A stretch of DNA of 64,000 nt, taken from NCBI RefSeq assembly GCF_009765705.1, contig NZ_LMUX01000016.1, positions 370,837 through 434,836 on the forward strand, read 5' to 3'. This document shows, piece after piece, positions 8,553 through 16,060 of the stretch; position 1 is the first letter of the stretch; every line of letters begins with the position of its first letter. The notes beneath the pieces are model-generated. The model was not told where the DNA came from, ran no database searches, and was given only the letters and a program-made list of their open reading frames with translations. This stretch comes from Burkholderia sp. L27(2015) (GTDB lineage: Bacteria; Pseudomonadota; Gammaproteobacteria; Burkholderiales; Burkholderiaceae). The translations under genes and the position numbers were made by a program.

Positions 8553-8882
8553 GGCTCTGGTGCAAATATCGCGGGGGCGAATCGGTTAAGGTGTCGGTCT
8601 GAATGAGTTGAGAACCGCCGATGAGTAAGCTGAAGAGTCTGGAGGAACTGTTTGCGGGCCATCATTTTGACCTCGATGTGATCATTCGTTTCCGGAGCGC
8701 AGCGATCACTCTCTCAGGTATTGAACTGATACATCGTATTCGCAAGGGCCAATTCAGCCTCGCTAGACTCCGCCTCAAAGATACCGCTGCGCCCGCAGCC
8801 TGGGTGACCCCCCTGTCTGCCTGATCAGGTATCCTCTATATAACAAAATATCTCGTCCATATCGCCTATTTGCACCAGAGCC
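8553..8882 (+). mobile_element. Internally deleted IS6-family element (MITE-like)
   Basis: The element is bounded by perfect 16-bp inverted repeats, GGCTCTGGTGCAAATA at 8553-8568 and its reverse complement at 8867-8882, which resemble IS6/IS26-family ends. At about 330 bp it keeps only the two termini and the two ends of the transposase gene. I saw no 8-bp target duplication. It could still be mobilised in trans by an intact relative because the ends are perfect. Confidence 0.85.
8621..8824 (+). pseudogene. IS6-family transposase deletion remnant (67 codons)
   Basis: The open frame joins an N-terminal piece, MSKLKSLEELFAGHHFDLDV, typical of IS6-family transposases, directly to their C-terminal tail, RSAAITLSGIELIHRIRKGQ followed by FSLARLRLKDTAAPAAW. 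The whole DDE core between them is missing, in frame. The product cannot be a transposase. Whether the 67-residue fusion is translated is unknown. Confidence 0.75.
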
Positions 8883-8889
8883 GCTCTGC

Positions 8890-9207
8890 CTACTTGACCG
8901 TTTGTATCACCTCGAACCCCTCGAACTCGGGGTGGCCGAGATACAGCGGCTTAGTGCCACTACCGCCCGCATTTCTATGAGCAGCCCGGAACGCCTCTGA
9001 TTTTGTCCAGCCCTCGAACGCGGCATGGTTCACCCATATCGTGTGGCTGGAATACAGAACATGATCCTCTTTCTGCGGTCCCTTTAGCAGATGGAACTCC
9101 ACAAAGCCGGGGACTTCTTTGAGATGGGTATCCCTGCTGGTCCAGAGCTGTTCAAACTCGGCCTCCGATCCGGGGGCTACCTTAAAGCGGTTCATAGCGA
9201 TGTACAT
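8890..9207 (-). CDS. Antibiotic biosynthesis monooxygenase (ABM) domain protein
   Basis: A 105-residue single-domain protein of the dimeric alpha-beta barrel superfamily. MYIAMNRFKVAPGSEAEFEQLW is the typical first strand and helix. EGWTKSEAFRAAH matches the conserved W-x-S-x-x-F region of IsdG/HmoA-type haem-degrading and quinol monooxygenases. Likely roles are oxidation of a small aromatic or haem-related compound in the cytoplasm without a separate cofactor. The substrate is not determinable. It starts right after the IS6 remnant and is the only intact gene between that and the next small gene. Confidence 0.82.
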   Translation of the reverse strand: MYIAMNRFKVAPGSEAEFEQLWTSRDTHLKEVPGFVEFHLLKGPQKEDHVLYSSHTIWVNHAAFEGWTKSEAFRAAHRNAGGSGTKPLYLGHPEFEGFEVIQTVK

Positions 9208-9562
9208 GTCGATAGGTCCTCGGGGATGGCGTTGTATCGTGCGTGATGGGTACTCCCGGCATAATCCCAGGCTCTTTCCGTTCCACGATCAAGCTTAGCA
9301 TCGAACCGGGCTCGCTGTGACGGCCCAGCCGCGACTCGCCACCGTAGTGGGGTACCGGAACCCGCATCGGACCGTGTTTTGCGGGTTTTTCAGCACACTG
9401 GAGCAGCTCCCTTCCGACGGACCACGATCATTCCCAGCGACACTTCCGGCGGATACTGCAATACTGTGCTTGCGGGTGCGCAAGAGGCGTACGTGCAACA
9501 CATTGGCGCGACCCCGTCTGCGCTGCGCCCGTAGCCCGTCAACATCAAAGAGGTACGACAGC
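9208..9562. other. Intergenic stretch with one terminator-like hairpin
   Basis: No gene is supported in these 355 bases. An 8-bp perfect stem AACCCGCA/TGCGGGTT followed by TTT lies at 9359-9390 in plus orientation, but no plus-strand gene ends just before it. It may be a leftover of a lost gene. The 3' part holds the AGAGG ribosome-binding sequence of the gene at 9563. Confidence 0.45.
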
Positions 9563-9823
9563 ATGACCGATAACTCATCCGATAAGCCGACCAGCGCTCA
9601 GCCTCAACCCGAACAGCTCGATGCCGCGATAAGCCACGTGAGTCAACTGGTGCATTCCGGGGACATTGCGGCCAGCGCCGCGAGAGGGCTCGTCTATAGC
9701 CTGATCGAGACGCTTGGCGTTCTGGTTGGCGATCCCGATCTGCCGGCGCATGTCCGCTCCGGTTACGAAGGGCTGCTGGAAACGGCACGCGAATTAAGCG
9801 CAAAGCTCGACCAAACGAACTAA
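9563..9823 (+). CDS. Small hypothetical protein (86 aa)
   Basis: The ATG at 9563 is preceded by AGAGG eight bases upstream. The N-terminal 20 residues are polar and proline/glutamine-rich (DKPTSAQPQPEQLD). The rest looks like an amphipathic helical bundle (AISHVSQLVHSGDIAASAARGLVYSLIETLGVLVG and then YEGLLETARELSAKLDQ, written here as separate helices). No signal peptide or known domain is recognised. Codon use matches the neighbourhood, and the frame is closed on both sides, so I consider it a real gene. A longer in-frame start at 9317 lacks a ribosome-binding site. Confidence 0.65.
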   Translation: MTDNSSDKPTSAQPQPEQLDAAISHVSQLVHSGDIAASAARGLVYSLIETLGVLVGDPDLPAHVRSGYEGLLETARELSAKLDQTN

Positions 9824-9974
9824 CGGCACAGGGGAATAGACGTCGCGCCGCGCTCGATTTTGCGTGCGCGCGGCAAGGGGCAAGGGGCAAGCACAGGCAA
9901 GTAAGCACCCGGTGACGGCCCAACCCCGACCCTGCGCTCAGGGGGCAAGCACCGGTTCGCCACGCCGCGGGCTC

Positions 9975-11297
9975 TTAACCGCGCGCGTGCCGCGCGATCC
10001 ACTCCGAGGCCTGCAGGCCGAGATCCGCCACAGTCGGCAGTGAAAAATGCGACGAATTGCCGGACGTGGTCTTCCATAACGCTTCCGATAATTCCGTCAT
10101 CTCGGCCTCTTCACCGTGTTCGCACGCTTGTGCCAACGCGAGCAACAGTCCGAGCTCGCCTTTTTCCTCGAGTATCGCAACCCGTATCGGCAACGACAAC
10201 GGCAGCATCGCGATGACTTGTTCCACTGTCGAGCCGAACACGAGGTGAACGAGCGAAAAAATACCGGTCATGAAAGCCGCATCGGCCAATTCGCCATTGT
10301 TCGGCTGCAACGTCGTCGCGGCGAGTTCCATAAAGCGCGCGCGCGAGCCTGCCAACTGAAGCAGCGGGTCCGATTGCAACGGCAAGCCATGGCCCTCAGC
10401 GAACAACAACAACTGAGCCCAGCGGGTAATCTGCCGAGTGCCAACGGCGATAATGGCTTGGCGCAGCGAGGAAATGGGTCGGCTCAAGCCAAAGGCGCTC
10501 GAATTGATCAGGCGCAAAATCTGGACTACTAAATTAGGATTGAGCTTGAGCTCCAGCTCAAGCTCGGCGATCGTCGGCTCCTGAGCCAGCAGAGTGAGCA
10601 GGCGCAACAGGGCTTGTGCGGACGAGCTGGTGCGACGTGAACGCAAAACCTGGGGTTTGGCGAAATAGTAGCCCTGGAACAAATCGAACCCGAGCGCGAG
10701 CGCATGTTGAAAATCGTCGTGGGTTTCTATCTTCTCGGCAAGCAGTACCTTGTGATGTTGCTTGACCAGAGCGACCAGCCCAGGCAACGCGTTGCGGTCG
10801 CACTGCATGAAGTCGACCTTGACAATGTCGACGACCGGGAGCGCGTCGACCAATCGTCTGGAAACGCCCGTAACATCATCGAGCGCGAGCTTGAATCCAT
10901 GGCGCTGGAGGGTTGCGCAACGCTGCAGCATGGCCGCGTCCAGAGTGACCGTCTCCAGGATTTCCAGGACGAAGCGCTGCGGCGGGATCAGCAGGATCAT
11001 GTCGCTGGCCAGCGCGTCACCGTTGACGTTCAAGTATCCGAGGTGAGGACCTAGTGCCGTTGCGATGCCGACTTCGCCGATGGTCCTGACGACGACTTGG
11101 GCCGTGGCAATTCTATCGTCGGTGACGAGCGCGCGATTTTCGCTACTGTCGCGAAACAACAATTCAAATGCGGTGAGGGCGCCGTTGCGATCGAGAATCG
11201 GCTGGCGGCCGAGATAGACCGATTCCGATTCCGACTCCGCAGATATCTCAGTAGCTTCTTGCACTTCGGGTAAGGCGGCGATTTTTCTGAACATCAT
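9975..11297 (-). CDS. EAL-HDOD signalling protein (YuxH/CdgJ-like)
   Basis: A protein of about 440 residues. The N-terminal half is an EAL-type domain (VYLGRQPILDRNGALTAFELLFR at its start, split here, then VLEILETV, KLALDDVTG, DIVKVDF, LLAEKIET and GYYFAKP). The signature EAL is ELL and DDFGTG is DDVTG, so c-di-GMP hydrolysis is unlikely. The C-terminal half is an HDOD domain (LELKLNPNLVVQILRLINSS, then AIIAVGTRQITRWAQLLL). Proteins of this architecture act as non-enzymatic regulators of motility, biofilm or surface behaviour. The start is uncertain: an ATG at 11297 is used, while a GTG at 11339 would add 14 residues. Neither has a strong ribosome-binding site. Confidence 0.85.
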   Translation of the reverse strand: MMFRKIAALPEVQEATEISAESESESVYLGRQPILDRNGALTAFELLFRDSSENRALVTDDRIATAQVVVRTIGEVGIATALGPHLGYLNVNGDALASDMILLIPPQRFVLEILETVTLDAAMLQRCATLQRHGFKLALDDVTGVSRRLVDALPVVDIVKVDFMQCDRNALPGLVALVKQHHKVLLAEKIETHDDFQHALALGFDLFQGYYFAKPQVLRSRRTSSSAQALLRLLTLLAQEPTIAELELELKLNPNLVVQILRLINSSAFGLSRPISSLRQAIIAVGTRQITRWAQLLLFAEGHGLPLQSDPLLQLAGSRARFMELAATTLQPNNGELADAAFMTGIFSLVHLVFGSTVEQVIAMLPLSLPIRVAILEEKGELGLLLALAQACEHGEEAEMTELSEALWKTTSGNSSHFSLPTVADLGLQASEWIARHARG

Positions 11298-11659
11298 ATT
11301 TTTTGTTCGGGAGACTTCAATACGTGGATCACAAGCCACTGTCCGCCCGGTTGCGGGGACGTCGAGCGCTTTGTATCCCCCGTTACGCCGTAGCTGCAGT
11401 CATGTTCCTTTACTGCGTCATACAAGCCTGGTTACTTGCAACACGTTTTTGAAGCTTAGCAGATAGCACAGTACCATCTCCAAATGAAATTCGGCATTTA
11501 ATGCGAATCGCATTTGCGCCACATCTGACCGTGTTTGCGCCATATCCCAACGCGCCATGCAGCGCCGCGCAGCCTTGTGGGTCTTGCTCCAAGATCGTGA
11601 AACGCCAGGTCGGGGTTGCCTGACGGCAACAGCTCAGGGTTTGTCCGACTGTGAGGGAG
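11298..11659. other. Intergenic stretch with a 15-bp palindrome
   Basis: No gene is supported here. At 11500-11514 there is a perfect palindrome, AATGCGA-A-TCGCATT, about 200 bp upstream of the EAL-HDOD gene and downstream of the HAD-like gene. It could be an operator. No sigma-54-type motif in the right orientation was found. Confidence 0.4.
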
Positions 11660-12448
11660 TCATGCCGCTATGTTGTGTTCGAGGGCAGGAGGCAGGGGTG
11701 GCGGCCGGCACGCTTGCATCGCATGTAGGGTGCGCAGTGCCGCAATAGTCTCATGTCGCTCGAAGGCGATACGCAACGCGGCTTGTGACAGATCCCTGGC
11801 GACAAAATCGGGAGCCCGCGGCGTTACGCCGGGCGAGCCACGCTTTCTACCCGCGTGTCGCGAGCGCAGCAAGATAGTGGCGCAACCGGATATCGCTGCG
11901 CACGCGAGATAGTCCGGGCAGTCGGTGATAAACCAACTGTCCGCGGCGATGATGCGACGCCCAGTACACATGTGACGCACCAGCTCGCGCAGCGCATCGG
12001 GCACAAGGTCATAATCGGCTGGAGCATATTGCTCGTGATTGACCTGCTCGTTATCGGCGTGCGCGGTGTTAGCGTGGATGAGGTCGGGCGCGCAAAAGCT
12101 GATGATCTCAAGTCCATGGAGAGCAGCGGGTCGCGTACTGAAGGTGTCGCGCTCGTAGCAGCCGCAGGCGGCGCCGATATTGTCGAGGCCGCGCGAGAGC
12201 AGCAGCAGGGCAGGGATGTTCAATGCGTGAAAGACGCGCAATGCACCTTCCACTGCGTGCCCTGGCCCACTGCGCACTTTACCGTCTTCTTCTTGCTGCC
12301 CGAGCAAGGTCTCGAGGGTTTCGCTTTCGATAAAGACGGCGCCATTGCGTCGAGTTGGCGTACTCGCCGCAATTTGCACCGTGTCCGTTTCAGGGATATT
12401 CATATTACGTCGTACTGCGCAATTATCGAAAATATCTGCGGCTACCAT
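11660..12448 (-). CDS. HAD-like protein, GmhB-type but with altered catalytic motif
   Basis: A 262-residue protein. GAVFIESETLETLL aligns with motif I of histidinol-phosphatase/GmhB-type HAD phosphatases (normally FLDRDGTL), so both catalytic aspartates read as glutamates. ALRVFHALNIPALLLLSRG matches the helix and strand before motif II. ADSWFITDCPDYLACAAISG, then CATILLR, matches the motif IV region SWMVGDxxxDVxAGxxAGC. The fold is therefore likely HAD, but phosphatase activity is doubtful. The C-terminal 50 residues are helical and end in a proline-rich segment. The start could also be the ATG at 12403. No ribosome-binding site decides between them. The function is unknown. Confidence 0.65.
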   Translation of the reverse strand: MVAADIFDNCAVRRNMNIPETDTVQIAASTPTRRNGAVFIESETLETLLGQQEEDGKVRSGPGHAVEGALRVFHALNIPALLLLSRGLDNIGAACGCYERDTFSTRPAALHGLEIISFCAPDLIHANTAHADNEQVNHEQYAPADYDLVPDALRELVRHMCTGRRIIAADSWFITDCPDYLACAAISGCATILLRSRHAGRKRGSPGVTPRAPDFVARDLSQAALRIAFERHETIAALRTLHAMQACRPPPLPPALEHNIAA

Positions 12449-12488
12449 CGAAAATAGCTCGCGTTGCTTCGCCTATCCAGTCGCGGCG

Positions 12489-12863
12489 TCAACTGCGAAA
12501 AATGACAGCACCGAGAACGAGTGCAAGGCCTGACACGATCCCTAGCGTCTGCCACGGTTTCGCCCGAATCTGTTCTTCGCCGGCAACCACGGCGCTTCGA
12601 TAGCCCGCGAGCAGAGTGTCTTGGGCACCGTCGAGGACGCCGTGTAAATCCGCCATTCGACGCCCTGCATGCGAGCGCAGCGCCTTGATTTCTTCGTGAC
12701 TGGCATCGCGCAACGCGTGGTCGAGCTGACCCAGCAAATTGCGAATTTCCGCTGCGGTTTCTTTGGGCCGTACGCTCTGGACGAATTGGGCGCCGGCGTC
12801 GGTGTAACGATCCACCAGCTTGCCTGCGTCGCGTTTGGTTTTGCTCTTATTAAACAAGCCCAT
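12489..12863 (-). CDS. DUF883/ElaB-YqjD-like inner-membrane protein
   Basis: A 124-residue protein. A long helical, charged N-terminal part (KETAAEIRNLLGQLDHALRD, HEEIKALRSHAGRRMADL) is followed by a conserved KPWQTLGIVSGLALVLGAVIF segment, which is a C-terminal membrane helix. This is the layout of DUF883 proteins such as ElaB and YqjD, which tail-anchor in the inner membrane and associate with ribosomes in stationary phase. The ATG at 12863 is chosen because GGGAGTAGAGAA lies just upstream. The alternative ATG at 12887 lacks one. A weak sigma-54-like sequence lies at 12898-12913. Confidence 0.82.
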   Translation of the reverse strand: MGLFNKSKTKRDAGKLVDRYTDAGAQFVQSVRPKETAAEIRNLLGQLDHALRDASHEEIKALRSHAGRRMADLHGVLDGAQDTLLAGYRSAVVAGEEQIRAKPWQTLGIVSGLALVLGAVIFRS

Positions 12864-13012
12864 TTCTCTACTCCCGAAAAACTGCAAGATTGATCAAGGC
12901 AATATGGCCACCGGTAGGTAGCGGCGGGTTCAAGACCGCACCGGATGGTGGCCATAACGTTAGCGTGCCGTGGCTATTGCGCCGTTGCAACTCCGCCGTT
13001 ATTAACTGCGCA

Positions 13013-13060
13013 GTTATAGGTGCGGGTTATAAGTGCGGGTTATAGGTGCGGGTTATGGTG
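13013..13060. repeat. 13-bp tandem repeat (3.7 copies)
   Basis: The unit GTTATARGTGCGG occurs at 13013-13025, 13026-13038 and 13039-13051, then a partial copy to 13060. It lies just after the stop of the glycine-rich gene on the minus strand and upstream of the DUF883 gene. Confidence 0.85.
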
Positions 13061-13061
13061 A

Positions 13062-13400
13062 TTAACCGCCACTGCCCCCGCCTGCGCCGCCGCCGGCACC
13101 ACCACCGGCACCACCACCAGCGCCAGCACCCGCCCCGGCACCGGTGCCACCGGCCCCAGCCCCGACTCCGCCACCTGCGCCGGCACCGGTACCACCCGCT
13201 TTACCCATGCCGCCGCCGGGGCTGGTACTCATGTTGCCCATGTTGCCGTTGCTCATACTGCCGGCGGCTTTCTGGTTGTTAGGCTTCGACGAATACGAGG
13301 GGTTCATTTGCGAATTGCTTGAGTTGTTGGTCTGGGCTGCGGCGTACAGGCTGACGCTAGCCAACGATGCTGCTACTGCTATGGAGATTAGACGTTTCAT
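13062..13400 (-). CDS. Secreted glycine-rich protein
   Basis: A 112-residue protein with a clear Sec signal peptide (MKRLISIAVAASLASVSLYAA, written here 20 or fewer at a time as MKRLISIAVAASLASVSLY plus AAAQ, cleavage likely after the AAA). The mature part begins with Asn/Ser-rich sequence (QTNNSSNSQMNPSYSSKP) and methionine-rich NMGNMS. The last 50 residues are glycine/alanine low complexity (GAGAGGG and GGGAGGG blocks). AAGGAG lies just before the ATG. The product probably sits in the periplasm or is exported. No enzymatic domain is seen. A good sigma-54-type promoter lies 56-71 bp upstream (13456-13471), and the neighbours have similar promoters, which suggests a stress or stationary-phase role. 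Confidence 0.8.
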   Translation of the reverse strand: MKRLISIAVAASLASVSLYAAAQTNNSSNSQMNPSYSSKPNNQKAAGSMSNGNMGNMSTSPGGGMGKAGGTGAGAGGGVGAGAGGTGAGAGAGAGGGAGGGAGGGAGGGSGG

Positions 13401-13455
13401 AACTGCTCCTTAGGTGAGTGCCAATCGAAATGCTTCAATTGAACACAAAGGAGTC

Positions 13456-13471
13456 CGCAAATTACGTGCCG
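13456..13471 (-). promoter_or_regulatory. Putative sigma-54 promoter of the glycine-rich protein gene
   Basis: On the minus strand the sequence is CGGCAC-GTAAT-TTGCG. It has GGCAC and TTGC with the exact GG-N10-GC spacing of -24/-12 promoters. The start codon is at 13400. Confidence 0.7.
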
Positions 13472-13558
13472 CAGCGCGCCGCACAGATAGCCGCGACCAT
13501 GTCGCCGGGGCTATCCCGCGCGGCGGCAGGCACGCGGCGCTGGCTAGCGCCAACAATC

Positions 13559-14104
13559 TCATTGATGTGCTTGCAGCAAATCGGCCAGCTCATCGGCATG
13601 TTCTTCTTCCACTGCAAGAATTTGTTCGAAAATGCGACGCGTAGTCGAATCGGTTTTGCCGACGTAATCGATCATCGCGCGATAGCTATCGATCGCGATA
13701 CGCTCCGCCACCAGATTTTCACGAATCATATCGAGCAGATTGTCGCGCGCCGCGTATTCCGAATGGCTGCGCTTGGTCAATTCGTCCGGTGCGAAATTCG
13801 GCTCTCCGCCCAGTTGGACGATGCGCTCCGCCAGCAGGTCGGCGTGACCCTGCTCCTCGTTCGCGTGTTGGAGAAACTCAGCGGCGACCGATTCGGAATG
13901 GATACCTTTGGCCATGTAATGATCGCGGCGGTAGCGTAAGGTGCACACGATCTCGGTCGCCAGCGCCGTGTTCAGCAGCTTGAGCACCGTGTCTTTATCG
14001 CCCTGGTAGCTTTGGGTAACGGCGCCTTCCAACATATGTTCGCGGGCTTTCGTGCGAATTTTGTCCAGGTCGATGACGAATGGGGTGTTTTTTACATTGC
14101 TCAT
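13559..14104 (-). CDS. Ferritin-like (bacterioferritin-type) protein
   Basis: A 181-residue four-helix-bundle protein. Candidate di-iron ligands appear in the expected order: ALATEIVCTLRYRRD, then LQHANEEQGHADLLAERI (an E-x-x-H motif), then ENLVAERIAIDSY and ILAVEEEHADELADLL (a second E-x-x-H). This is the bacterioferritin/rubrerythrin-like pattern, and the protein probably binds or oxidises iron in the cytoplasm under peroxide or starvation stress. The haem-binding methionine of true Bfr was not identified. It is divergent from the FNT-type transporter at 14466, and both have their own sigma-54-like promoter in the shared 360-bp gap. Confidence 0.85.
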   Translation of the reverse strand: MSNVKNTPFVIDLDKIRTKAREHMLEGAVTQSYQGDKDTVLKLLNTALATEIVCTLRYRRDHYMAKGIHSESVAAEFLQHANEEQGHADLLAERIVQLGGEPNFAPDELTKRSHSEYAARDNLLDMIRENLVAERIAIDSYRAMIDYVGKTDSTTRRIFEQILAVEEEHADELADLLQAHQ

Positions 14105-14243
14105 GGCGAACTCTCTCTAGGTCGAAGGGGGTGGCAAAGAAACTCGACTACGGACTGATTGCGGGTTATCCCGAGATGTCCCGGATGCATCCCGAGAAAT
14201 CGAGTGTGAATACGCGTTCCTACCAACGGATTCTTGAACAACA

Positions 14244-14259
14244 GGCAAGTCGCGTGCCT
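14244..14259 (-). promoter_or_regulatory. Putative sigma-54 promoter of the ferritin-like gene
   Basis: On the minus strand the sequence is AGGCAC-GCGAC-TTGCC, an exact GGCAC-N5-TTGC match. It lies about 140 bp upstream of the ATG at 14104, which implies a long leader. Confidence 0.65.
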
Positions 14260-14406
14260 GCCTCGCTAATTGGGCTGTCTCCTCGTGGCCCTTGACCTTG
14301 TAGCCCTTGTAGCAGGCGCAAGGCCGAGCGGGCGCGATTGGGTTCGTTGTAAAAACTTCAATCGGGCAGTGTCTGTTTGACCGCACCCCTGGACACGTTC
14401 CAGCAC

Positions 14407-14422
14407 TGGCGCAACAGTTGCT
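14407..14422 (+). promoter_or_regulatory. Putative sigma-54 promoter of the FNT-family gene
   Basis: TGGCGC-AACAG-TTGCT has the GG-N10-GC spacing and a perfect TTGC. It lies 44 bp before the ATG at 14466. The 360-bp gap 14105-14465 holds this promoter, the divergent one at 14244-14259, and a CGATTG/CAATCG inverted repeat between them, and no gene. Confidence 0.7.
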
Positions 14423-14465
14423 TGAATTCATTACCCGAAATGCTCTCTACGCGAGACCCACCCCC

Positions 14466-15323
14466 ATGCCCAAGCCAAGTCAATCCGCCGGTGCAGAATC
14501 GCCACATCTCGACGAAAAGGAGCAAGGCCAGGCAGCCGAACATGCTTCGTTGCCCGCGCTGGTGATACACGAACTGGTGCGCGACGAAGGCGAGGCGGCG
14601 TTGGTACGCAACGCCGGGGCGATGTGGTGGTCCGCGTTGGCAGCGGGCATGTCGATGGGCTTTTCCTTTCTCACCGAGGCGATGTTGCAAAGTGCCTTGC
14701 CTGCAACGCCGTGGCGTCATCTGATCGCGGGTTTCGGCTATTGCATGGGCTTTGTGATCGTCATCCTTGGGCGTCAACAACTCTTCACTGAAAGCACGCT
14801 AACGGCCTTGCTACCGCTGCTCACCCGCAAGAACGCGCAGACTTTCGCCGCCGTTTTGCGACTCTGGGGCATCGTGTTACTCGCCAACCTGTCCGGCACC
14901 TTTATCTTTGCTATTGCGCTGACAACCCATGGCGTTTTCGCACCCGAGGTAACGCTGGCCCTGCAGGATCTATCGGCGCAGGCCATCCAGGGCGAGTTCT
15001 GGGCCACCGTGCTGCGCGCGGTTTTCGCGGGCTGGCTGATTGCGCTGATGGTCTGGCTGTTGCCGAGCGCCAAGGCGGAACGATTGCTCACGGTGGTACT
15101 GATCACCTACGTCGTGGCGATCAGCCACCTCTCGCACATCATCGCCGGCTCGGTCGAGGGTATCTATGCGGTGCTGACGGGGACCGCATCGGTTGCCGAC
15201 TACTTCCTTAAATTCATGTTCCCGACTTTGTTAGGCAACATCATCGGCGGCGTGTCGTTAGTGGCGCTGTTGAACCATGCCGCCATCGCCGCGGAAATGC
15301 GCCCCGATGTGAGCGAAAAATAG
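14466..15323 (+). CDS. Formate/nitrite transporter family protein (YfdC-like)
   Basis: A protein of about 285 residues with a polar N-terminal tail of about 50 residues and then six hydrophobic segments typical of the FNT channel fold. Recognisable pieces are AGMSMGFSFLTEAML, FGYCMGFVIVILGRQQLFTESTL and, in the second half, LITYVVAISHLSHIIAGSVEG followed by LLGNIIGGVSLVALL (each shown in part). FTEST and the AxSHxxHxIAG segment match the YfdC branch of the family, whose substrate is unclear (formate, nitrite or another small anion). The start at 14466 is chosen by distance from the sigma-54-type promoter. An in-frame ATG at 14418 would overlap that promoter. It shares a regulatory region with the ferritin-like gene. 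Confidence 0.85.
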   Translation: MPKPSQSAGAESPHLDEKEQGQAAEHASLPALVIHELVRDEGEAALVRNAGAMWWSALAAGMSMGFSFLTEAMLQSALPATPWRHLIAGFGYCMGFVIVILGRQQLFTESTLTALLPLLTRKNAQTFAAVLRLWGIVLLANLSGTFIFAIALTTHGVFAPEVTLALQDLSAQAIQGEFWATVLRAVFAGWLIALMVWLLPSAKAERLLTVVLITYVVAISHLSHIIAGSVEGIYAVLTGTASVADYFLKFMFPTLLGNIIGGVSLVALLNHAAIAAEMRPDVSEK

Positions 15324-15402
15324 TGGTCGACGAAGGTCGATGAAGGTCGACGGGGCCGATGGGGGCGACGGGGGGGGCGATAGCGGCAGCGCTTTTTACA
15401 TG

Positions 15403-15421
15403 ACGTGGAAAAAGTTACCGG
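15403..15421 (+). promoter_or_regulatory. Putative enhancer (activator-binding) element
   Basis: ACGTGGAAAAAGTTACCGG, i.e. ACGTG-N7-TTACCGG, lies about 75-90 bp upstream of the sigma-54-type promoter at 15494. Related elements are at 40130-40155, 41309-41325 (inverted) and 50101-50121. Confidence 0.45.
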
Positions 15422-15493
15422 CCGCTGCGCCTATCCGACCCTCTGGGCCGACGACACTTACCCGGGGCGAGCGGCCGCCGATAGTTCGCTATT

Positions 15494-15509
15494 GGGTATG
15501 TAAATTGCG
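15494..15509 (+). promoter_or_regulatory. Putative sigma-54 promoter of the 161-aa protein gene
   Basis: GGGTAT-GTAAA-TTGCG keeps GG-N10-GC and TTGC, with a weaker -24 element. The start codon is at 15575. Confidence 0.55.
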
Positions 15510-15574
15510 GGCATACGGTCAGATTACGAACAACGGCGGTCCCAGCGATCGCTGCCCCGATACGAGGAGGCATC

Positions 15575-16060
15575 GTGAATACGACCGAACATAACGACGC
15601 GCGTGACAAGCATCCGGATGCTCCGGCGGCCGAAAGCCCAGATGGTGAAGTTGTCGCCGGTGGTGTGCGGGCGGGCGAGCCTCTGGCCGCAAGCCAGGAT
15701 GTGCGTAATGCTGCAGGGCCTGACAGCACACTTGATACCGATGGAAAGACCACGGACGCTTTTCTCAATCGGACCCCGAACTTCGACAATGTTACGGGGT
15801 CCAACGCGTCCCCTTCGGACAGTGTAGCGACCGATCCGGTCGGCTTGGCCGGCTACGACAGCCGGCCTTACGGCGGTTCACCCGCCATCGCCGAAGCCGA
15901 TGCATACACGGTGGAACAGGTCGGTACAGCCCGCGAACTACCGCCCTGGCACGCTGCGGCAGTCCCGGCGCGAGAGCCATTCGAGTCTGCGGAATCGCCT
16001 TTTACCTATGGAACGCGCGTGGTCAAAGTGCTGAAAATCACGCCCAAGGCGAAGCCATAG
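15575..16060 (+). CDS. Hypothetical acidic, probably disordered protein (161 aa)
   Basis: It starts with GTG, which has a strong GAGGAGG ribosome-binding sequence five bases upstream, so the start is well supported. The product is rich in Ala, Asp, Gly, Pro, Ser and Thr, without hydrophobic segments or cysteines, and looks largely disordered. The C terminus is more ordered (SPFTYGTRVVKVLKITPKAK). No domain is recognised. The gene sits alone behind a sigma-54-like promoter and an ACGTG-type upstream element, which groups it with the other small stress-type genes of the region. The function is unknown. Confidence 0.72.
   Translation: MNTTEHNDARDKHPDAPAAESPDGEVVAGGVRAGEPLAASQDVRNAAGPDSTLDTDGKTTDAFLNRTPNFDNVTGSNASPSDSVATDPVGLAGYDSRPYGGSPAIAEADAYTVEQVGTARELPPWHAAAVPAREPFESAESPFTYGTRVVKVLKITPKAKP

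Noticed and set aside
12898-12913. Minus-strand CGGTGG-CCATA-TTGC before the DUF883 gene
   Set aside because: The spacing is right but the -24 element is poor. It remains a weak candidate only.
13046-13282. His/Arg/Pro-rich plus-strand frame across the glycine-rich gene
   Set aside because: It is the opposite-strand reading of GGC/GGT-rich codons. The minus frame has a signal peptide, ribosome-binding site and promoter.
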